A stretch of 64,000 nucleotides of DNA from Bacteroidales bacterium (lineage in GTDB: Bacteria > Bacteroidota > Bacteroidia > Bacteroidales > Muribaculaceae), in contig CAAFXO010000038.1 of assembly GCA_900766975.1 (NCBI GenBank), positions 19,321-83,320 on the forward strand, read 5' to 3'. Positions 18,822 to 31,000 of this stretch are shown one piece after another. How positions within the stretch are numbered: the first letter of the stretch is position 1; each line of letters opens with the position of its first letter. The notes under the pieces are model-generated. The model was given only the letters and a program-made list of their open reading frames with translations, searched no databases and was not told the origin of the DNA. The position numbers and the translations under genes were made by a program.

Positions 18822-19103
18822 GTGCTATCCCTTTCTCTTATCTCCCCTCTGTTCTCTCCCCTCCCCCTGTTTCTCATCTCTGTAAGTGAATCGTCTTTCT
18901 CCATTTATTTGACTTTGGAACGCACAGTGATGAGTGATATTCTGAAACTTCATTTGTGATCCCACTCTGCTTCTCTTTTACGGGATCTCCGTGTGTTTCA
19001 GAATCATTTATGTGTCTATCTACTCCTCCACGCCTCTCTGTCGGGCTCGCCTCGACTTATTATGAGCATTAAGTGTCGCCCATAAATATAAAATACCTAT
19101 CAA
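18822..19103 (+). promoter_or_regulatory. Structured rpoB leader region
   Basis: A gene-free stretch between rplL and rpoB. It holds a nested RNA fold: outer helix ATTCTGAAAC (18939-18948) with GTTTCAGAAT (18995-19004), and inside it GATCCC (18958-18963) with GGGATC (18982-18987). A possible -7 element TGACTTTG (18910-18917, imperfect) would start transcription just before the fold. The last 100 nt before the ATG show nothing further. Confidence 0.5.
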
Positions 19104-22100
19104 ATGTCTGTAAAAACCGATAAGCCGCGTGTTAGTTTCGCGTCGATCAAGAATCCGCTCCCTTTCCCTGACTTCCTCGAAGTTCAGCTTAAGTCGTTCC
19201 GCGATTTCTTGCAACTTGACACGCCTCCCGAACAGCGCAAGAACCAAGGCTTGTATAAGGTGTTTGCCGAAAATTTCCCTATCGAAGACACCCGCAACAG
19301 CTTCAAACTCGAGTTCCTTGACTATTATATCGACCCCCCAAGATATTCTATCGATGAATGCTTGGAGAGAGGTCTTACATATTTTGTGCCTCTGAAGGCT
19401 AAACTTAAACTCTCTTGCACAGATCCCGATCACGAGGATTTCGACACCACTATCCAGGATGTTTACCTCGGTCCTATTCCTTATATGACCGATCAAGGTA
19501 CCTTCATCATCAATGGTGCCGAACGTGTCGTCGTTTCTCAGCTCCACCGATCGCCCGGCGTTTTCTTCGGTAATAGCATTCACGCTAATGGCACGAAGCT
19601 CTATTCTGCTCGTATTATCCCATTCCGTGGCAGCTGGATCGAGTTCGCTACTGACATCAACAATGTCATGTATGCATATATCGACCGCAAGAAGAAACTC
19701 CCTGTCACTACTCTCTTGCGTGCCATCGGTTTTGAAACTGATATGCAGATCAACCAAATCTTCGACCTCGCTGAGGAAATTAAGGTGACCGAAGATAACC
19801 TGCGTGCTGTCTGTGGCCGTAAAGTGGCTGGCCGTGTAACTCAGACTTTGATCCAGGATTTCGTCGATTCAGATACCGGCGAGGTGACAAGTGTTGAGCG
19901 TACTGGTATTGTAGTCGAACTTGACGATATCATCTGTGAAGATAACATTCCTGCTATCCTCGAGAGCGGCGTGAAGACTATCTCCCTCAAGAAGGAGAAT
20001 GCCAATGTGGCTGAGTACAATATTATCTTCAACACTCTCGCCAAGGACCCCGCCCGCACCGAGACTGAAGCTATCAATTATATCTATCGCCAACTCCGTA
20101 ACGCCGAGCCACCGGATGCTGCTTCGGCTCGAGAAGTAATCCAGGGACTCTTCTTCAGCGAGAAGCGTTACGACCTCGGCGAAGTCGGCCGTTATCGTAT
20201 CAATAAGAAACTCGGCCTCGACACTCCGATGGATGTAAAGGTCCTCACCAAGGAGGATATCATCGAGATCATCAAGTATCTCATCGAACTGATCAACGCC
20301 AAGAGTGATGTCGACGATATCGACCACCTTAGCAACCGTCGTGTCCGCACCGTCGGTGAGCAACTCTACAATCAGTTCGCTATCGGCTTGACTCGTATGG
20401 CTCGCTCCATCCGCGAGAAAATGAACGTACGCGATAATGAGGTGTTCAAACCTATCGATCTGATCAATGCCAAGACCATCTCGGCTGCCATCAATACTTT
20501 CTTCGGTACGAACGCTCTCTCGCAATTCATGGATCAGACCAACCCGCTGGCTGAGATCACTCACAAGCGCCGTATGTCGGCTCTTGGCCCCGGCGGTCTG
20601 TCGCGCGAACGCGCCGGTTTCGAGGTCCGTGACGTTCACTATACCCACTATGGTCGTCTCTGCCCGATCGAGACCCCTGAAGGTCCTAACATCGGTCTGA
20701 TTTCTTCGCTCTGTGTTTATGCCAAGATCAATAACCTCGGCTTCATCGAGACTCCTTATCGTAAGGTCACCGATGGAGTAGTGGATCTTGACAACTCTCA
20801 TGTAGAGTATCTCACCGCCGAGATCGAAGAGGGTCAAATCATCGCCCAGGGTAATGCTCCGGTCAATGATGACGGTTCGTTCGTGAATCCACGCGTCAAG
20901 GCTCGTCTCAATGCCGACTTCCCTATAGCTGCTCCCACTGAGGTCCAACTTATGGATGTGGCGCCTATCCAGATCGCTTCGATCGCTGCTTCTCTCATCC
21001 CGTTCCTCGAGCATGACGACGCCAACCGTGCCCTCATGGGCTCGAACATGATGCGCCAGGCTGTGCCTCTCTTGCGCAGCGAGGCTCCTATCGTCGGCAC
21101 CGGTATCGAGGGGCAACTTATCCGCGATTCCCGTACTCAGATCATGGCTGAAGGCCCCGGCGTTATCGACTATGTCGACGCTACTACCATCCGGATCCTC
21201 TACGATCGCACCGAGGATGAGGATTTCGTGCAGTTCGAACCCGCCCTCAAGGAGTATCGTATCCCCAAATTCCGCCGCACCAACCAAGGCACCACCATCG
21301 ACCTCCGTCCCATCTGCAATAAGGGTGAACGTGTCAATAAGGGTGATATCCTCACCGAAGGTTATTCTACCGAAAATGGTGAGCTCGCTTTGGGACGCAA
21401 CCTTAAGGTGGCTTTCATGCCCTGGAAGGGTTATAACTATGAGGACGCTATCGTGCTCAATGAGCGCATGGTTCGTGAGGATATCCTCACTTCGGTCCAT
21501 GTCGACGAATATAGCCTCGAAGTCCGCGACACCAAGCGTGGCCAAGAGGAACTTACTTCCGATATCCCCAATGTCAGCGAGGAAGCTACCAAGGACCTCG
21601 ATGAGCGCGGTATCATCCGCGTCGGCGCATACGTCGTGCCCGGTGATATCATGATCGGTAAGATCACTCCTAAGGGTGAATCCGATCCTACACCCGAGGA
21701 GAAGCTCCTCCGAGCCATCTTCGGCGACCGCGCCGGCGATGTCAAGGATGCTTCGCTCAAGGCTACTCCTTCGCTCAAGGGTGTCGTGATCGGTACTAAC
21801 CTCTTCTCTAAGGCTGTCCGCAAGAAGACCGGCAAGAATGTCCCCAACACTGAGCTCGATGAACTCGAAGCTGTATATGCCGAGCGCCAGAAAGAAGTCC
21901 TCGACCTCATGGTCAGCAAGATGAAAACTCTCCTTAAGGGCCAGGTTTCCATCGGCGTTAAGGATTTCATCGGTGCTGATATCGTGGCTGAAGGTGGCTC
22001 GTTCGACAATGTAGATTTCGCCGGTATCGATTATGAGACTGTCAATGTCTCCGGTTGGACCGCTGATGAGCGCATCAATAATATGGTGGCTCAACTCATC

Positions 22101-22916
22101 ACCAACTATATGCGCAAGTCCAAGCAAATCGATAGCGAACTCCGTCGCAAGAAACTCGACATCACCATCGGCGATGAACTCCCCTCGGGAATTCTCCAGA
22201 TGGCTAAGGTCTACATCGCCAAGAAGCGTAAGATCGGTGTCGGCGATAAGATGGCAGGTCGCCACGGTAACAAGGGTATCGTGTCGCGTGTAGTCCGCCA
22301 AGAGGATATGCCTTTCCTCGAGGATGGTACTCCGGTCGATATCGTGCTTAACCCTCTGGGTGTGCCTTCGCGTATGAACCTCGGTCAGATCTTCGAGACC
22401 GTGCTCGGTTGGGCTGGTCGTGAACTCGGCGAGAAGTTCGCCACTCCTATCTTCGATGGCGCTTCGCTCGACGATCTGAATGAGTGGACCGACAAGGCCG
22501 GTCTCCCCCGCTATGGCAAGACCTACCTCTATGATGGCGGCACCGGCGACCGCTTCGACCAGCCTGCCACTGTCGGCGTCATCTATATGCTTAAACTCGG
22601 CCACATGGTCGAAGATAAGATGCACGCTCGCTCCATCGGCCCATACTCTCTTATCACTCAGCAACCCCTCGGTGGTAAGGCTCAGTTCGGTGGTCAGCGC
22701 TTCGGTGAAATGGAGGTCTGGGCGCTCGAAGCCTTCGGCGCTGCTCATATCCTCCAAGAGATCCTTACCATCAAGTCGGACGACGTGGTGGGCCGAAGCA
22801 AGGCTTACGAGGCTATCGTTAAGGGTGACCCTATGCCTACTCCCGGCATCCCCGAGTCCCTTAATGTGCTCCTCCACGAACTCCGTGGCCTCGGCTTGAG
22901 CATTACGCTCGATTAA
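19104..22916 (+). CDS. rpoB: RNA polymerase beta subunit
   Basis: Catalytic beta subunit of RNA polymerase. The 1270 residues match Bacteroidetes RpoB. The rifampicin pocket begins at FFGTN (residue 466) and reads [19 protein letters not shown] then [21 protein letters not shown], with the Asp, His and Ser positions most often changed in resistance all wild type. The C-terminal [21 protein letters not shown] block is intact. It is preceded by a structured leader and followed by rpoC after 70 nt. Confidence 0.99.
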   Translation: MSVKTDKPRVSFASIKNPLPFPDFLEVQLKSFRDFLQLDTPPEQRKNQGLYKVFAENFPIEDTRNSFKLEFLDYYIDPPRYSIDECLERGLTYFVPLKAKLKLSCTDPDHEDFDTTIQDVYLGPIPYMTDQGTFIINGAERVVVSQLHRSPGVFFGNSIHANGTKLYSARIIPFRGSWIEFATDINNVMYAYIDRKKKLPVTTLLRAIGFETDMQINQIFDLAEEIKVTEDNLRAVCGRKVAGRVTQTLIQDFVDSDTGEVTSVERTGIVVELDDIICEDNIPAILESGVKTISLKKENANVAEYNIIFNTLAKDPARTETEAINYIYRQLRNAEPPDAASAREVIQGLFFSEKRYDLGEVGRYRINKKLGLDTPMDVKVLTKEDIIEIIKYLIELINAKSDVDDIDHLSNRRVRTVGEQLYNQFAIGLTRMARSIREKMNVRDNEVFKPIDLINAKTISAAINTFFGTNALSQFMDQTNPLAEITHKRRMSALGPGGLSRERAGFEVRDVHYTHYGRLCPIETPEGPNIGLISSLCVYAKINNLGFIETPYRKVTDGVVDLDNSHVEYLTAEIEEGQIIAQGNAPVNDDGSFVNPRVKARLNADFPIAAPTEVQLMDVAPIQIASIAASLIPFLEHDDANRALMGSNMMRQAVPLLRSEAPIVGTGIEGQLIRDSRTQIMAEGPGVIDYVDATTIRILYDRTEDEDFVQFEPALKEYRIPKFRRTNQGTTIDLRPICNKGERVNKGDILTEGYSTENGELALGRNLKVAFMPWKGYNYEDAIVLNERMVREDILTSVHVDEYSLEVRDTKRGQEELTSDIPNVSEEATKDLDERGIIRVGAYVVPGDIMIGKITPKGESDPTPEEKLLRAIFGDRAGDVKDASLKATPSLKGVVIGTNLFSKAVRKKTGKNVPNTELDELEAVYAERQKEVLDLMVSKMKTLLKGQVSIGVKDFIGADIVAEGGSFDNVDFAGIDYETVNVSGWTADERINNMVAQLITNYMRKSKQIDSELRRKKLDITIGDELPSGILQMAKVYIAKKRKIGVGDKMAGRHGNKGIVSRVVRQEDMPFLEDGTPVDIVLNPLGVPSRMNLGQIFETVLGWAGRELGEKFATPIFDGASLDDLNEWTDKAGLPRYGKTYLYDGGTGDRFDQPATVGVIYMLKLGHMVEDKMHARSIGPYSLITQQPLGGKAQFGGQRFGEMEVWALEAFGAAHILQEILTIKSDDVVGRSKAYEAIVKGDPMPTPGIPESLNVLLHELRGLGLSITLD

Positions 22917-22939
22917 TTTCAGTTTCAGAATTATCCTAT

Positions 22940-22967
22940 TCGGGTCCCCCTATACGGGGGCGCCCGA
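22940..22967 (+). other. GC-rich hairpin between rpoB and rpoC
   Basis: TCGGG-T-CCCCC, loop TATAC, GGGGG-CG-CCCGA. Just before it, GTTTCAGAAT (22922-22931) repeats the 3' arm of the rpoB-leader helix. No T run follows, so RNA processing or protein binding is as likely as attenuation. Confidence 0.6.
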
Positions 22968-22986
22968 TCTAATCAAGGAATCTAAT

Positions 22987-25900
22987 ATGGCTTTTACAAG
23001 AAAAGACAATAAGATTAAAAGCAATTTCACCAAGATTACCATCGGTCTCGCTTCTCCCGAAGAAATCAAGGAGAAGTCGAGCGGCGAAGTGCTAAAGCCG
23101 GAAACCATCAACTATCGCACTTACAAGCCTGAGCGCGATGGCCTTTTCTGCGAGAAAATCTTCGGCCCCGTCAAGGACTATGAGTGCCATTGCGGTAAGT
23201 ACAAACGTATCCGCTATAAGGGCATCGTCTGCGACCGTTGCGGTGTCGAAGTGACTGAAAAAAAGGTGCGCCGCGAACGCATGGGTCACATCGAACTCGT
23301 CGTCCCGGTCGCTCATATCTGGTATTTCCGCTCGCTCCCCAATAAGATCGGATATCTCTTGGGCATCCCTTCCAAGAAGCTTGAGGATATCATTTATTAC
23401 GAACGATATGTCGTAGTTAAGCCCAGCAATTATGAGTTCGAGTTGGAAAATGGCAAACCGCAACGCCTCGAACGCCTCGATCTCCTCACTGAGGAGCAAT
23501 ACCTCAAGGTGCTCGATTCGCTCCCTGAGGGCAATGACCTCCTCCCCGATGACGATGAAAATAAGTTCATCGCCAAGATGGGTGCCGATGCCATCTACGA
23601 CCTCCTCAAAGATCTCGACCTCCCAAAACTCGCCGCCGAGCTCCGTCAGCGTGCCAACACCGACGGCTCGCAGCAGCGCAAAACTGAGGCCCTCAAACGC
23701 CTCCAGGTCGTCAACTCTTTCATCGCTTCTTCCAACCGTAACCGCCCCGAGTGGATGATACTCAAGGCTGTGCCGGTGATCCCGCCCGAACTCCGCCCTC
23801 TCGTGCCTCTCGATGGCGGCCGTTTCGCTACTTCCGACCTCAACGACCTCTATCGTCGCGTCATCATCCGTAACAACCGCTTGAAACGACTTATCGAAAT
23901 TCAAGCCCCCGAGGTGATCCTCCGCAACGAAAAGCGTCTCCTTCAGGAAGCTGTCGATTCGCTCCTCGATAATAGCCGCAAGTCTTCGGCTGTCAAGAGC
24001 GATGTCAACCGCCCCCTCAAGTCTCTCTCCGATTCGCTCAAGGGTAAGCAGGGTCGTTTCCGTCAGAACCTCCTCGGTAAGCGCGTCGACTATTCCGCTC
24101 GTTCGGTAATCGTCGTCGGCCCCGAACTCAAAATGCATGAGTGCGGTATACCCAAGCTTATGGCTGCCGAACTCTATAAGCCTTTCATCATCCGTAAGCT
24201 CATCGAGCGCGGTATCGTCAAGACTGTCAAGAGCGCCAAGAAGATCGTCGATCGTAAGGAGGCTGTCGTCTGGGATATCCTCGAGCATGTCATGAAGGGT
24301 CACCCCGTGCTGCTCAACCGTGCCCCGACACTCCACCGTCTCGGTATCCAGGCTTTCCAACCTCGTATGATCGAGGGTAAGGCTATCCAGCTCCACCCCC
24401 TCGCTTGTACCGCCTTCAATGCCGACTTCGACGGCGACCAGATGGCCGTACACCTCCCCCTCAGCAATGAGGCTGTGCTCGAAGCTCAGCTCCTCATGCT
24501 CGGCGCTCACAACATCCTTAACCCTGCCAATGGCGCTCCTATCACCGTGCCTTCGCAGGATATGGTGCTCGGTCTTTATTACATCACCAAGCTCCGCAAG
24601 GGCGACAAGGGTGAAGGTACTGTCTTCTATGGCCCCGAAGAGGCTGAAATCGCTTACAATGAAGGCCGTGTTACTCTCCACGCTCCTGTCAGCGTGCTCG
24701 TAGACGATATCGTCGACGGTGTGCCTCAGAAGGTCCTCAAGAAGGATACATCTGTCGGCCGTGTCCTCTTCAATCGTTTCGTGCCTAAGGAGATCGGTTA
24801 TGTCAATGAGATTATCTCCAAGAAGTCGCTCCGTGGAATCATCAGCAATGTCATCAAAACTTGCGGTGTGACTCGCTCGGCGCAATTCCTCGATGATATC
24901 AAGAACCTCGGTTACCTTATGGCATTCCGCGGCGGTTTGAGCTTCAACCTCGGTGACGTCATCATCCCCGAAGAGAAGGCTCAATATGTGGCTGAAGGTC
25001 ATGCTCAGGTCGAAGAGGTGCTCAATAACTTCGCTATGGGTTTCATCACCCAGACCGACCGTTACAACCAGATCATCGATATCTGGACACATGTCAACGA
25101 GCGCCTCGCCAAGACGCTGATGAAGCAAATGGAAGAAGACCAACAGGGCTTCAACTCCGTATACATGATGCTCGACTCCGGTGCCCGTGGTTCGAAAGAC
25201 CAGATCCGTCAGCTCTCCGGTATGCGTGGTCTTATGGCTAAGCCTCAGAAGGCCGGCGCCGAAGGTGGTCAGATCATCGAAAACCCGATTCTTGCGAACT
25301 TCAAGGAGGGTCTCTCCGTGCTCGAGTACTTTATCTCTACTCACGGTGCACGTAAGGGTCTTGCCGACACCGCGCTTAAGACTGCCGACGCCGGTTATCT
25401 GACTCGTCGTCTCGTCGATGTGGCTCACGATGTCATCATCAATGAGGAGGATTGCGGTACGCTCCGTGGCCTCGTATGCACCGAGATTAAGAATAATGAA
25501 GAGGTCGTAGCCTCTCTCTCCGAGCGTATCCTCGGCCGTGTATCTGTCCATGATGTGGTCGATCCTTACAACCCTGAGGATATCATCGTCCATGCCGGAG
25601 AGGAGATCACCGAAGTCGCTGCAGAACGCATCGAGAAGTCTCCCATCGAGTCTGTCGAGATCCGCTCTGTCCTCACTTGCGAGTCGAAGAAGGGTGTCTG
25701 CGCCAAATGCTATGGCCGCAACCTCTCTACCCACCGCATGGTGCAGAAGGGTGAGGCTGTCGGTGTCATCGCTGCACAGTCTATCGGTGAGCCCGGTACG
25801 CAGCTTACTCTCCGTACGTTCCACGTCGGTGGTGTCGCCGGTAACGTTGCCGCCAAGAAGGATGTTACTACTCGCCACGATGGCCGCCTCGAGATCGATG

Positions 25901-27285
25901 AACTCCGCACTGTCAATGACGCCAACGGCGTAGCTATCGTCGTAGGTCGTATGGCGGAAATGCGTCTCATCGAGCCTAAGTCCGGCATCGTGCTCATGAA
26001 CGCCAACATCCCCTACGGTTCGAGACTCTATTGCAAGAATGGAGAGGAAGTCAAGTCCGGCACTATGATCTGCGAATGGGACCCCTTCAACGCCGTTATC
26101 GTGGCTGAAGTCGGTGGTAAGGTACGCTTCGAAAATGTAGAGGAGGGTGTCACTTTCCGCGTCGAGTCGGAAGAGGGTACCAACCTCCACGAGAAGATCA
26201 TCATCGAGTCCAAAGATCGTACCAAAGTGCCCGCTGCTCTTCTCTATAATGATAAGGATGAACTGATCCGCACTTATTCTCTCCCTGTGGGTGCTCACCT
26301 CCTGATCAATGAGGGTGACACTCTGACTCCGGGTCAGGTGTTCGTGAAGATACCTCGCGCCAGCAATAGCGCAGGTGACATCACCGGTGGTCTCCCTCGT
26401 GTCACCGAGCTCTTCGAGGCTCGCAACCCCTCTAACCCTGCTGTCGTTTCCGAAATCGACGGTGAGGTTAAGATCGGTAAGATCAAACGTGGTAACCGCG
26501 AAATCTCCGTTACAAGCAAACTCGGCCAGGAGAAAGTATATCTCGTGCCCCTCTCCAAGCAGATCCTCGTTCAGGAGAACGACTATGTGCGTGCCGGTAC
26601 ACCCCTCTCCGATGGCGCTGTGACTCCCGAGGATATCCTCAACATCATGGGTCCAACTGCAGTCCAGGAGTATATCGTCAATGAGGTGCAGGATGTATAC
26701 CGTATGCAGGGTGTGAAGATCAATGACAAGCACTTCGAGGTGATCGTACGCCAGATGATGCGCAAGGTCAATATTATCGATCCGGGTGACACTCGCTTCC
26801 TCGAGCAGCAGATTGTCGATAAGCGCGATTTTATGGAGGAAAACGACAATATCTGGGGCAAGAAGTATATCATCGATGCAGGCGATTCTACCAATTATCT
26901 CGCCGGTCAGATCATCACTCAGCGTCGCCTCCGCGACGAAAATTCGTCGCTCAAGCGTAAGGACCTCCGCACCATGGTGGTTCGCGATGCGATGCCCGCT
27001 ACTTCTCACCAGATCCTCCAGGGTATCACGCGTGCTGCTCTCCAGACCTCCAGCTTCATGTCCGCCGCTTCGTTCCAGGAAACCACCAAGGTGCTCAACG
27101 AAGCCGCTATCAATGGCAAGTCTGATAGCCTCGAGGGTATGAAGGAGAATGTGATCTGCGGTCACCTAATCCCCGCCGGTACTGGCCTCCGTGAGTATCA
27201 GAAACTCGTCGTTGCCAACAAGGAGGAGCTCGCCGCTATCCGTGAGGCTGACAATGACGACCTCGCTGAAGATCCCAACGCTTAA
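22987..27285 (+). CDS. rpoC: RNA polymerase beta' subunit
   Basis: Beta' subunit of RNA polymerase, 1432 residues as in other Bacteroidetes. The N-terminal zinc ribbon has C67, C69, C82 and C85; the active-site loop NADFDGDQM is at 478-486, its three Asp binding the catalytic magnesium. The second zinc site is C823, C898, C905 and C908. The bridge-helix and trigger-loop region lies around 780-970. A strong terminator closes the operon at 27337. Confidence 0.99.
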   Translation: MAFTRKDNKIKSNFTKITIGLASPEEIKEKSSGEVLKPETINYRTYKPERDGLFCEKIFGPVKDYECHCGKYKRIRYKGIVCDRCGVEVTEKKVRRERMGHIELVVPVAHIWYFRSLPNKIGYLLGIPSKKLEDIIYYERYVVVKPSNYEFELENGKPQRLERLDLLTEEQYLKVLDSLPEGNDLLPDDDENKFIAKMGADAIYDLLKDLDLPKLAAELRQRANTDGSQQRKTEALKRLQVVNSFIASSNRNRPEWMILKAVPVIPPELRPLVPLDGGRFATSDLNDLYRRVIIRNNRLKRLIEIQAPEVILRNEKRLLQEAVDSLLDNSRKSSAVKSDVNRPLKSLSDSLKGKQGRFRQNLLGKRVDYSARSVIVVGPELKMHECGIPKLMAAELYKPFIIRKLIERGIVKTVKSAKKIVDRKEAVVWDILEHVMKGHPVLLNRAPTLHRLGIQAFQPRMIEGKAIQLHPLACTAFNADFDGDQMAVHLPLSNEAVLEAQLLMLGAHNILNPANGAPITVPSQDMVLGLYYITKLRKGDKGEGTVFYGPEEAEIAYNEGRVTLHAPVSVLVDDIVDGVPQKVLKKDTSVGRVLFNRFVPKEIGYVNEIISKKSLRGIISNVIKTCGVTRSAQFLDDIKNLGYLMAFRGGLSFNLGDVIIPEEKAQYVAEGHAQVEEVLNNFAMGFITQTDRYNQIIDIWTHVNERLAKTLMKQMEEDQQGFNSVYMMLDSGARGSKDQIRQLSGMRGLMAKPQKAGAEGGQIIENPILANFKEGLSVLEYFISTHGARKGLADTALKTADAGYLTRRLVDVAHDVIINEEDCGTLRGLVCTEIKNNEEVVASLSERILGRVSVHDVVDPYNPEDIIVHAGEEITEVAAERIEKSPIESVEIRSVLTCESKKGVCAKCYGRNLSTHRMVQKGEAVGVIAAQSIGEPGTQLTLRTFHVGGVAGNVAAKKDVTTRHDGRLEIDELRTVNDANGVAIVVGRMAEMRLIEPKSGIVLMNANIPYGSRLYCKNGEEVKSGTMICEWDPFNAVIVAEVGGKVRFENVEEGVTFRVESEEGTNLHEKIIIESKDRTKVPAALLYNDKDELIRTYSLPVGAHLLINEGDTLTPGQVFVKIPRASNSAGDITGGLPRVTELFEARNPSNPAVVSEIDGEVKIGKIKRGNREISVTSKLGQEKVYLVPLSKQILVQENDYVRAGTPLSDGAVTPEDILNIMGPTAVQEYIVNEVQDVYRMQGVKINDKHFEVIVRQMMRKVNIIDPGDTRFLEQQIVDKRDFMEENDNIWGKKYIIDAGDSTNYLAGQIITQRRLRDENSSLKRKDLRTMVVRDAMPATSHQILQGITRAALQTSSFMSAASFQETTKVLNEAAINGKSDSLEGMKENVICGHLIPAGTGLREYQKLVVANKEELAAIREADNDDLAEDPNA

Positions 27286-27336
27286 GCGTTCTCCCTTTAG
27301 AACTTTATCATACTAAAAGTTTTATATGTCACGTGC

Positions 27337-27385
27337 GAGAGTGTATCAAGATTCCAATTTTGGTACACTCTCCACTCTTTTTTTT
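27337..27385 (+). terminator. Terminator of the rpoBC operon
   Basis: A 13-bp stem with one G-T pair (27337-27349 with 27360-27372), 10-nt loop, followed by T8. Confidence 0.9.
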
Positions 27386-27411
27386 AATTTGCTGCTTTCT
27401 TCGACTGCTTT

Positions 27412-28653
27412 ATGAGTTATAGCTTTTTATTGGCTCGTCGCCTTTCTCTCTCTTCCGGCTCGCATCGACGCTCTCCTTCTGTTGCCGTCTCTATTACGGC
27501 TGTGGCGCTATCTATAGCCGTGATGATTGCCGCTGTGGCTATCGTTACCGGCTTTAAACGCGAGATACGTGATAAGGTCGTAGGCTTTAATTCCCATGTC
27601 TCTGTCTATAATATACCCTCCGAGGCTGACGATGCCAATGTGGTCTCTCTTTCCCCTTCCCTTCGTACTCTTCTCGACAATGAACCTTATATCTCGGAAT
27701 ATTCTCTTGAGGCTTCCATACCTGCCATTTTCAAGACTCCGACCGATTTCAAGGGGATATATCTTCGCAGTCTCAATGGCAAGCAGTTACAATCTTTCAT
27801 CCGACAGAATCTCTGCGAAGGGGTTATCCCCGAGTTCTCTTCTGCCGACGACAATCTCAAAATCGTTATCTCGCAGATCGCTGCCCGTCAGCTCAGACTC
27901 AAACTCGGCGATAAAATCGACACTTATTTCATCTCCGATGATATCAGAGTCCGTCGTCTCGAGATCGTCGGTATTTTCAATACCCATTTCGATTCTTACG
28001 ATGATGTGTTGGCTTACGGTTCTCTCTCCATGATCCAGAATATCGCCGGAGTCTTGCCCGATCAAGGCACGTCGATTGCCGTCAATGTGGATAATTTCGA
28101 CCTCCTTGCCGATTACACCATCATGCTCAACAATCGACTGGCGCAGGCTTCGGTCGATGGCACACTTTATAGGTATTATCATGTGGAAAATGCCATGAAC
28201 CAGGGTGCCGGATATTTCAACTGGCTCTCCCTCCTTGACACCAACGTCATTGTCGTGCTGACGCTGATGATCATCGTAGCCGTCGCTACGCTCATCTCCG
28301 GCATGCTTATCTTGATCCTTGACAAGAAACGCTTCATCGGCATAGCCCGTGCCATGGGTGCCTCCGTGTCGGGGGTAAGGAAAGTATTCGTTTACCTCGC
28401 TCTGAAGGTCGCATGTGTCGGTATGCTCATAGGCAATGCGCTATCTCTCTCCATCCTGTGGGCGCAAGATCGGTGGCACTTCATACCCCTCGATGCCGAT
28501 GCCTACTACATCGACTTCGTCCCTGTCCAATTAGATGCCACAGCGATCCTCCTGCTCAACATCGGCTGCTTGATAGTCATCTACCTCTGCCTCCTCCTCC
28601 CCTCAAGATTCGTAGCAAAAATCTCCCCAATAGAAGCCATCCGTGCCGACTAA
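27412..28653 (+). CDS. LolC/LolE-type ABC transporter permease
   Basis: A 413-residue inner-membrane permease of the FtsX/MacB-like family. It has one membrane helix near the N-terminus (about 23-47), a large periplasmic domain (about 50-275) and three helices at the C-terminus (about 280-305, 330-352, 382-405). This matches LolC/LolE, which release lipoproteins from the inner membrane for sorting to the outer membrane; related permeases exist, so the exact substrate is inferred. No ATPase or second permease gene is adjacent, so partners must be encoded elsewhere. Confidence 0.85.
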   Translation: MSYSFLLARRLSLSSGSHRRSPSVAVSITAVALSIAVMIAAVAIVTGFKREIRDKVVGFNSHVSVYNIPSEADDANVVSLSPSLRTLLDNEPYISEYSLEASIPAIFKTPTDFKGIYLRSLNGKQLQSFIRQNLCEGVIPEFSSADDNLKIVISQIAARQLRLKLGDKIDTYFISDDIRVRRLEIVGIFNTHFDSYDDVLAYGSLSMIQNIAGVLPDQGTSIAVNVDNFDLLADYTIMLNNRLAQASVDGTLYRYYHVENAMNQGAGYFNWLSLLDTNVIVVLTLMIIVAVATLISGMLILILDKKRFIGIARAMGASVSGVRKVFVYLALKVACVGMLIGNALSLSILWAQDRWHFIPLDADAYYIDFVPVQLDATAILLLNIGCLIVIYLCLLLPSRFVAKISPIEAIRAD

Positions 28654-28657
28654 GAGC

Positions 28658-28692
28658 AAAAAAGAGACTCTCGTTCGAGAATCTCTTTTTTT
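28658..28692. terminator. Bidirectional terminator
   Basis: AAAAAAGAGA-CTCTCG (from 28658) pairs with CGAGAATCTCTTTTTT (28676-28692), one mismatch and a TT loop. It has A and T runs on both sides and serves the converging permease and htpG genes. Confidence 0.85.
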
Positions 28693-28738
28693 GATTATGG
28701 ATTAGGTCTTATACCTTGTGTGTTTGTTGACAATCTGA

Positions 28739-30793
28739 TTAGAGAAGGGAGATGGAGCGGGCGATGAATTTTGACAGGGCTTCTCCCTTGAGCAAGTTGC
28801 TCTGCAAGAGTGCCAGGTCGATCACCTGCTTTACCACCGGCTGTGTGCCGGCATATTCGCCGATCAGTCGCTCCTTCTCTGCACGCTTAGCGCTGACTAT
28901 ACTCTCTTTCTTGGAAATCTCGCCCCGGATCGGGTCTTTCTCCGATTCCTCTTTCTTATCATCAAGAGTCTTGCGCAATTCGGAGATCTCTCCATTCAGC
29001 GCTTCGATATCCTTGGTCAGTGGCATTACATCTGTCTCCAAGGCTGCTACACCCTGCTTCAGAATCTCTGCCACACTCTTCTGATCCGGATTGACCACCA
29101 TCGAATAGCTGTTAGGCATTTTGCCATAGAAGCTCATGCCCGGCTGCATGGCTGCCATCTCTTTCATACGCCTCATCATCTCATTCTGTGTCACCGTGGC
29201 GGGCGCCTCTTCCTTACCAAGTGATTCCACCTCGATCATGATGTTCGTGTCCTCGATTGTGGGAAGCTGACTATTGAAGATCTCGCGCAGTAGCTCGCTC
29301 TCAAAGTCATTCAACTCGCTGCGCTTCTCGCTATCCTTCTTCATGATCAGACGCTCCGGTGTGTCGGCATCCACTCGCTCGAAGCGGATCTTCTCCTGCT
29401 TCGTCTCAAGTGTATGTATCAGATGCTGATCCAGCTGTCCATCCAGCATGATGACATTATAGCCCTTCTCTTCAGCGCGCTTGATATAGGAGTATTGCTC
29501 CACCTTGTCGGTGGCATAGAGATAGATCAGTTCTCCGTTCATGTCGGTCTGCTCTGTCTCGATCAGCTTGCGATACTCTTCGAGGGTATAGTAGTTGTCG
29601 TTGATGTCGCGGAAGAGGAAGAACTTCTTTGACGATTCGAAGAACTTCTCATCGGTCAGCATACCATATTTGATGAAGATCTCGATGTCGTTCCATTTCC
29701 CCTCATACACCTTGCGATCTTCCTTGAACATCTTGTCAAGCTTCTCTGCCACCTTCTTCGAGATATAGCTCGAGATCTTCTTCACCTGCTGGTCGGCTTG
29801 CAGATAGCTGCGGCTTACATTCAGTGGAATGTCGGGCGAATCGATCACACCCTGCATGATGGTCATGAACTCAGGCACTACACCCTCCACCTGGTCGGTG
29901 ACGAACACCTGATTGCAATACAACTGGATGCGATTCTTCTGAATGTCGATGTTGTTGTGGATCTTCGGGAAGTAGAGGATACCGGTCAGATTGAAGGGAT
30001 AGTCCACATTCAGATGGATCCAGAACATCGGATCCCCATCCGTGGGGCGCAATTCATGATAGAAGTTGATGTAATCTTCATCGGTCAAGTCGGTCGGCTT
30101 GCGTGTCCACAGTGGCTGGGTCGCATTGATCACATTATCCTTCTCGCCATCCTGATATTTCCCATCTTTCCACTCCTGCTCTTTGCCGCTGATCACAGGC
30201 ACCGGCAGGAAGCGACAATATTTGCGAAGCAACGCATCTATCCGGCTACGCTCCAAGAACTCTTTGTTGTCTTCGTCGATATAGAGGATGATATCTGTGC
30301 CTCGCTCTGTCTTTTTGCAATCTTTCATCTCATATTCGGGACTGCCATCACAGCTCCATTCCACTCCCGTGGCGTCTGTCTTATACGACAACGAACGGAT
30401 CACTACGCGCTTCGACACCATAAAGGCTGAATAGAAGCCAAGTCCGAAGTGCCCGATGATGTTGTTGGCATTATCCTTATATTTGTTCAAGAACTCTTCA
30501 GCGCCCGAGAAGGCTATCTGGTTGATATACTTCTCGATGTCGTCGGCATCCATGCCGATGCCTCGGTCGCTGATGGTCAGTGTGCCGGCCTCTTTGTCGA
30601 TTTCTACCCTGACATTCAAGTCGCCAAGGTCGCCGGTGAACTCCCCATGTGCCTGGAGGGTCTTCAATTTCTGTGTCGCATCGATCGCATTCGACACAAG
30701 CTCACGCAAGAATATCTCGTGATCGCTATACAAAAATTTCTTGATCACGGGGAAGATGTTTTCGGTAGTTACTCCGATTTTTCCTGTTGCCAT
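28739..30793 (-). CDS. htpG: Molecular chaperone HtpG (Hsp90)
   Basis: Bacterial Hsp90, a dimeric ATP-dependent chaperone in the cytosol. It has 684 residues. The N-terminal GHKL ATPase shows LRELVSNAIDA (E31, N35, D38), DRGIGMD and GHFGLGFYSAFMV. The middle domain is around 240-440. The linker and C-terminal dimerisation region (about 540-684) are longer and more charged than in E. coli, as in other Bacteroidetes. It is monocistronic: a terminator lies upstream at 30914 and another downstream. No clear TAnnTTTG promoter was seen, so a heat-shock sigma promoter is possible. Confidence 0.97.
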   Translation of the reverse strand: MATGKIGVTTENIFPVIKKFLYSDHEIFLRELVSNAIDATQKLKTLQAHGEFTGDLGDLNVRVEIDKEAGTLTISDRGIGMDADDIEKYINQIAFSGAEEFLNKYKDNANNIIGHFGLGFYSAFMVSKRVVIRSLSYKTDATGVEWSCDGSPEYEMKDCKKTERGTDIILYIDEDNKEFLERSRIDALLRKYCRFLPVPVISGKEQEWKDGKYQDGEKDNVINATQPLWTRKPTDLTDEDYINFYHELRPTDGDPMFWIHLNVDYPFNLTGILYFPKIHNNIDIQKNRIQLYCNQVFVTDQVEGVVPEFMTIMQGVIDSPDIPLNVSRSYLQADQQVKKISSYISKKVAEKLDKMFKEDRKVYEGKWNDIEIFIKYGMLTDEKFFESSKKFFLFRDINDNYYTLEEYRKLIETEQTDMNGELIYLYATDKVEQYSYIKRAEEKGYNVIMLDGQLDQHLIHTLETKQEKIRFERVDADTPERLIMKKDSEKRSELNDFESELLREIFNSQLPTIEDTNIMIEVESLGKEEAPATVTQNEMMRRMKEMAAMQPGMSFYGKMPNSYSMVVNPDQKSVAEILKQGVAALETDVMPLTKDIEALNGEISELRKTLDDKKEESEKDPIRGEISKKESIVSAKRAEKERLIGEYAGTQPVVKQVIDLALLQSNLLKGEALSKFIARSISLL

Positions 30794-30913
30794 TTTTTTT
30801 CTTATTTTGTAGTTTATTTTGTTATTTTTTTTAAATTTTCTGTCGATTTCACCTTCGAGATGGTCATCGGCAGGTCATTGAGTCTCTTTTTTGTCACAAA
30901 TTTGTCAATTTTT

Positions 30914-30957
30914 GGCAAAAAAATACTGTGGAGTCGACTTTATCGCTCCACAGTATT
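30914..30957 (-). terminator. Terminator after the AlkD-like gene
   Basis: A perfect 12-bp stem (30922-30933 with 30946-30957); on the minus strand it runs into a T7 tract (complement of 30917-30923). It ends the operon that begins with the M23 gene. Confidence 0.8.
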
Positions 30958-30982
30958 ATATAGCAAATATCGTGCCGATTTT

Positions 30983-31000
30983 TTAAGGAACGCGCTCTAA
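30983..31000. repeat. Dispersed palindromic element, copy 3
   Basis: TTAAGGAACGCGCTCTAA, the reference form of the core. It directly abuts the stop codon of the AlkD-like gene (31001). Confidence 0.7.

Noticed and set aside
19869..27165. Very long minus-strand ORFs (1002 and 1357 codons) opposite rpoB and rpoC
   Set aside because: They mirror the sense codon bias (few TTA, CTA and TCA codons), have low-complexity Asp/Glu/Leu-rich translations, and no promoter or family match.
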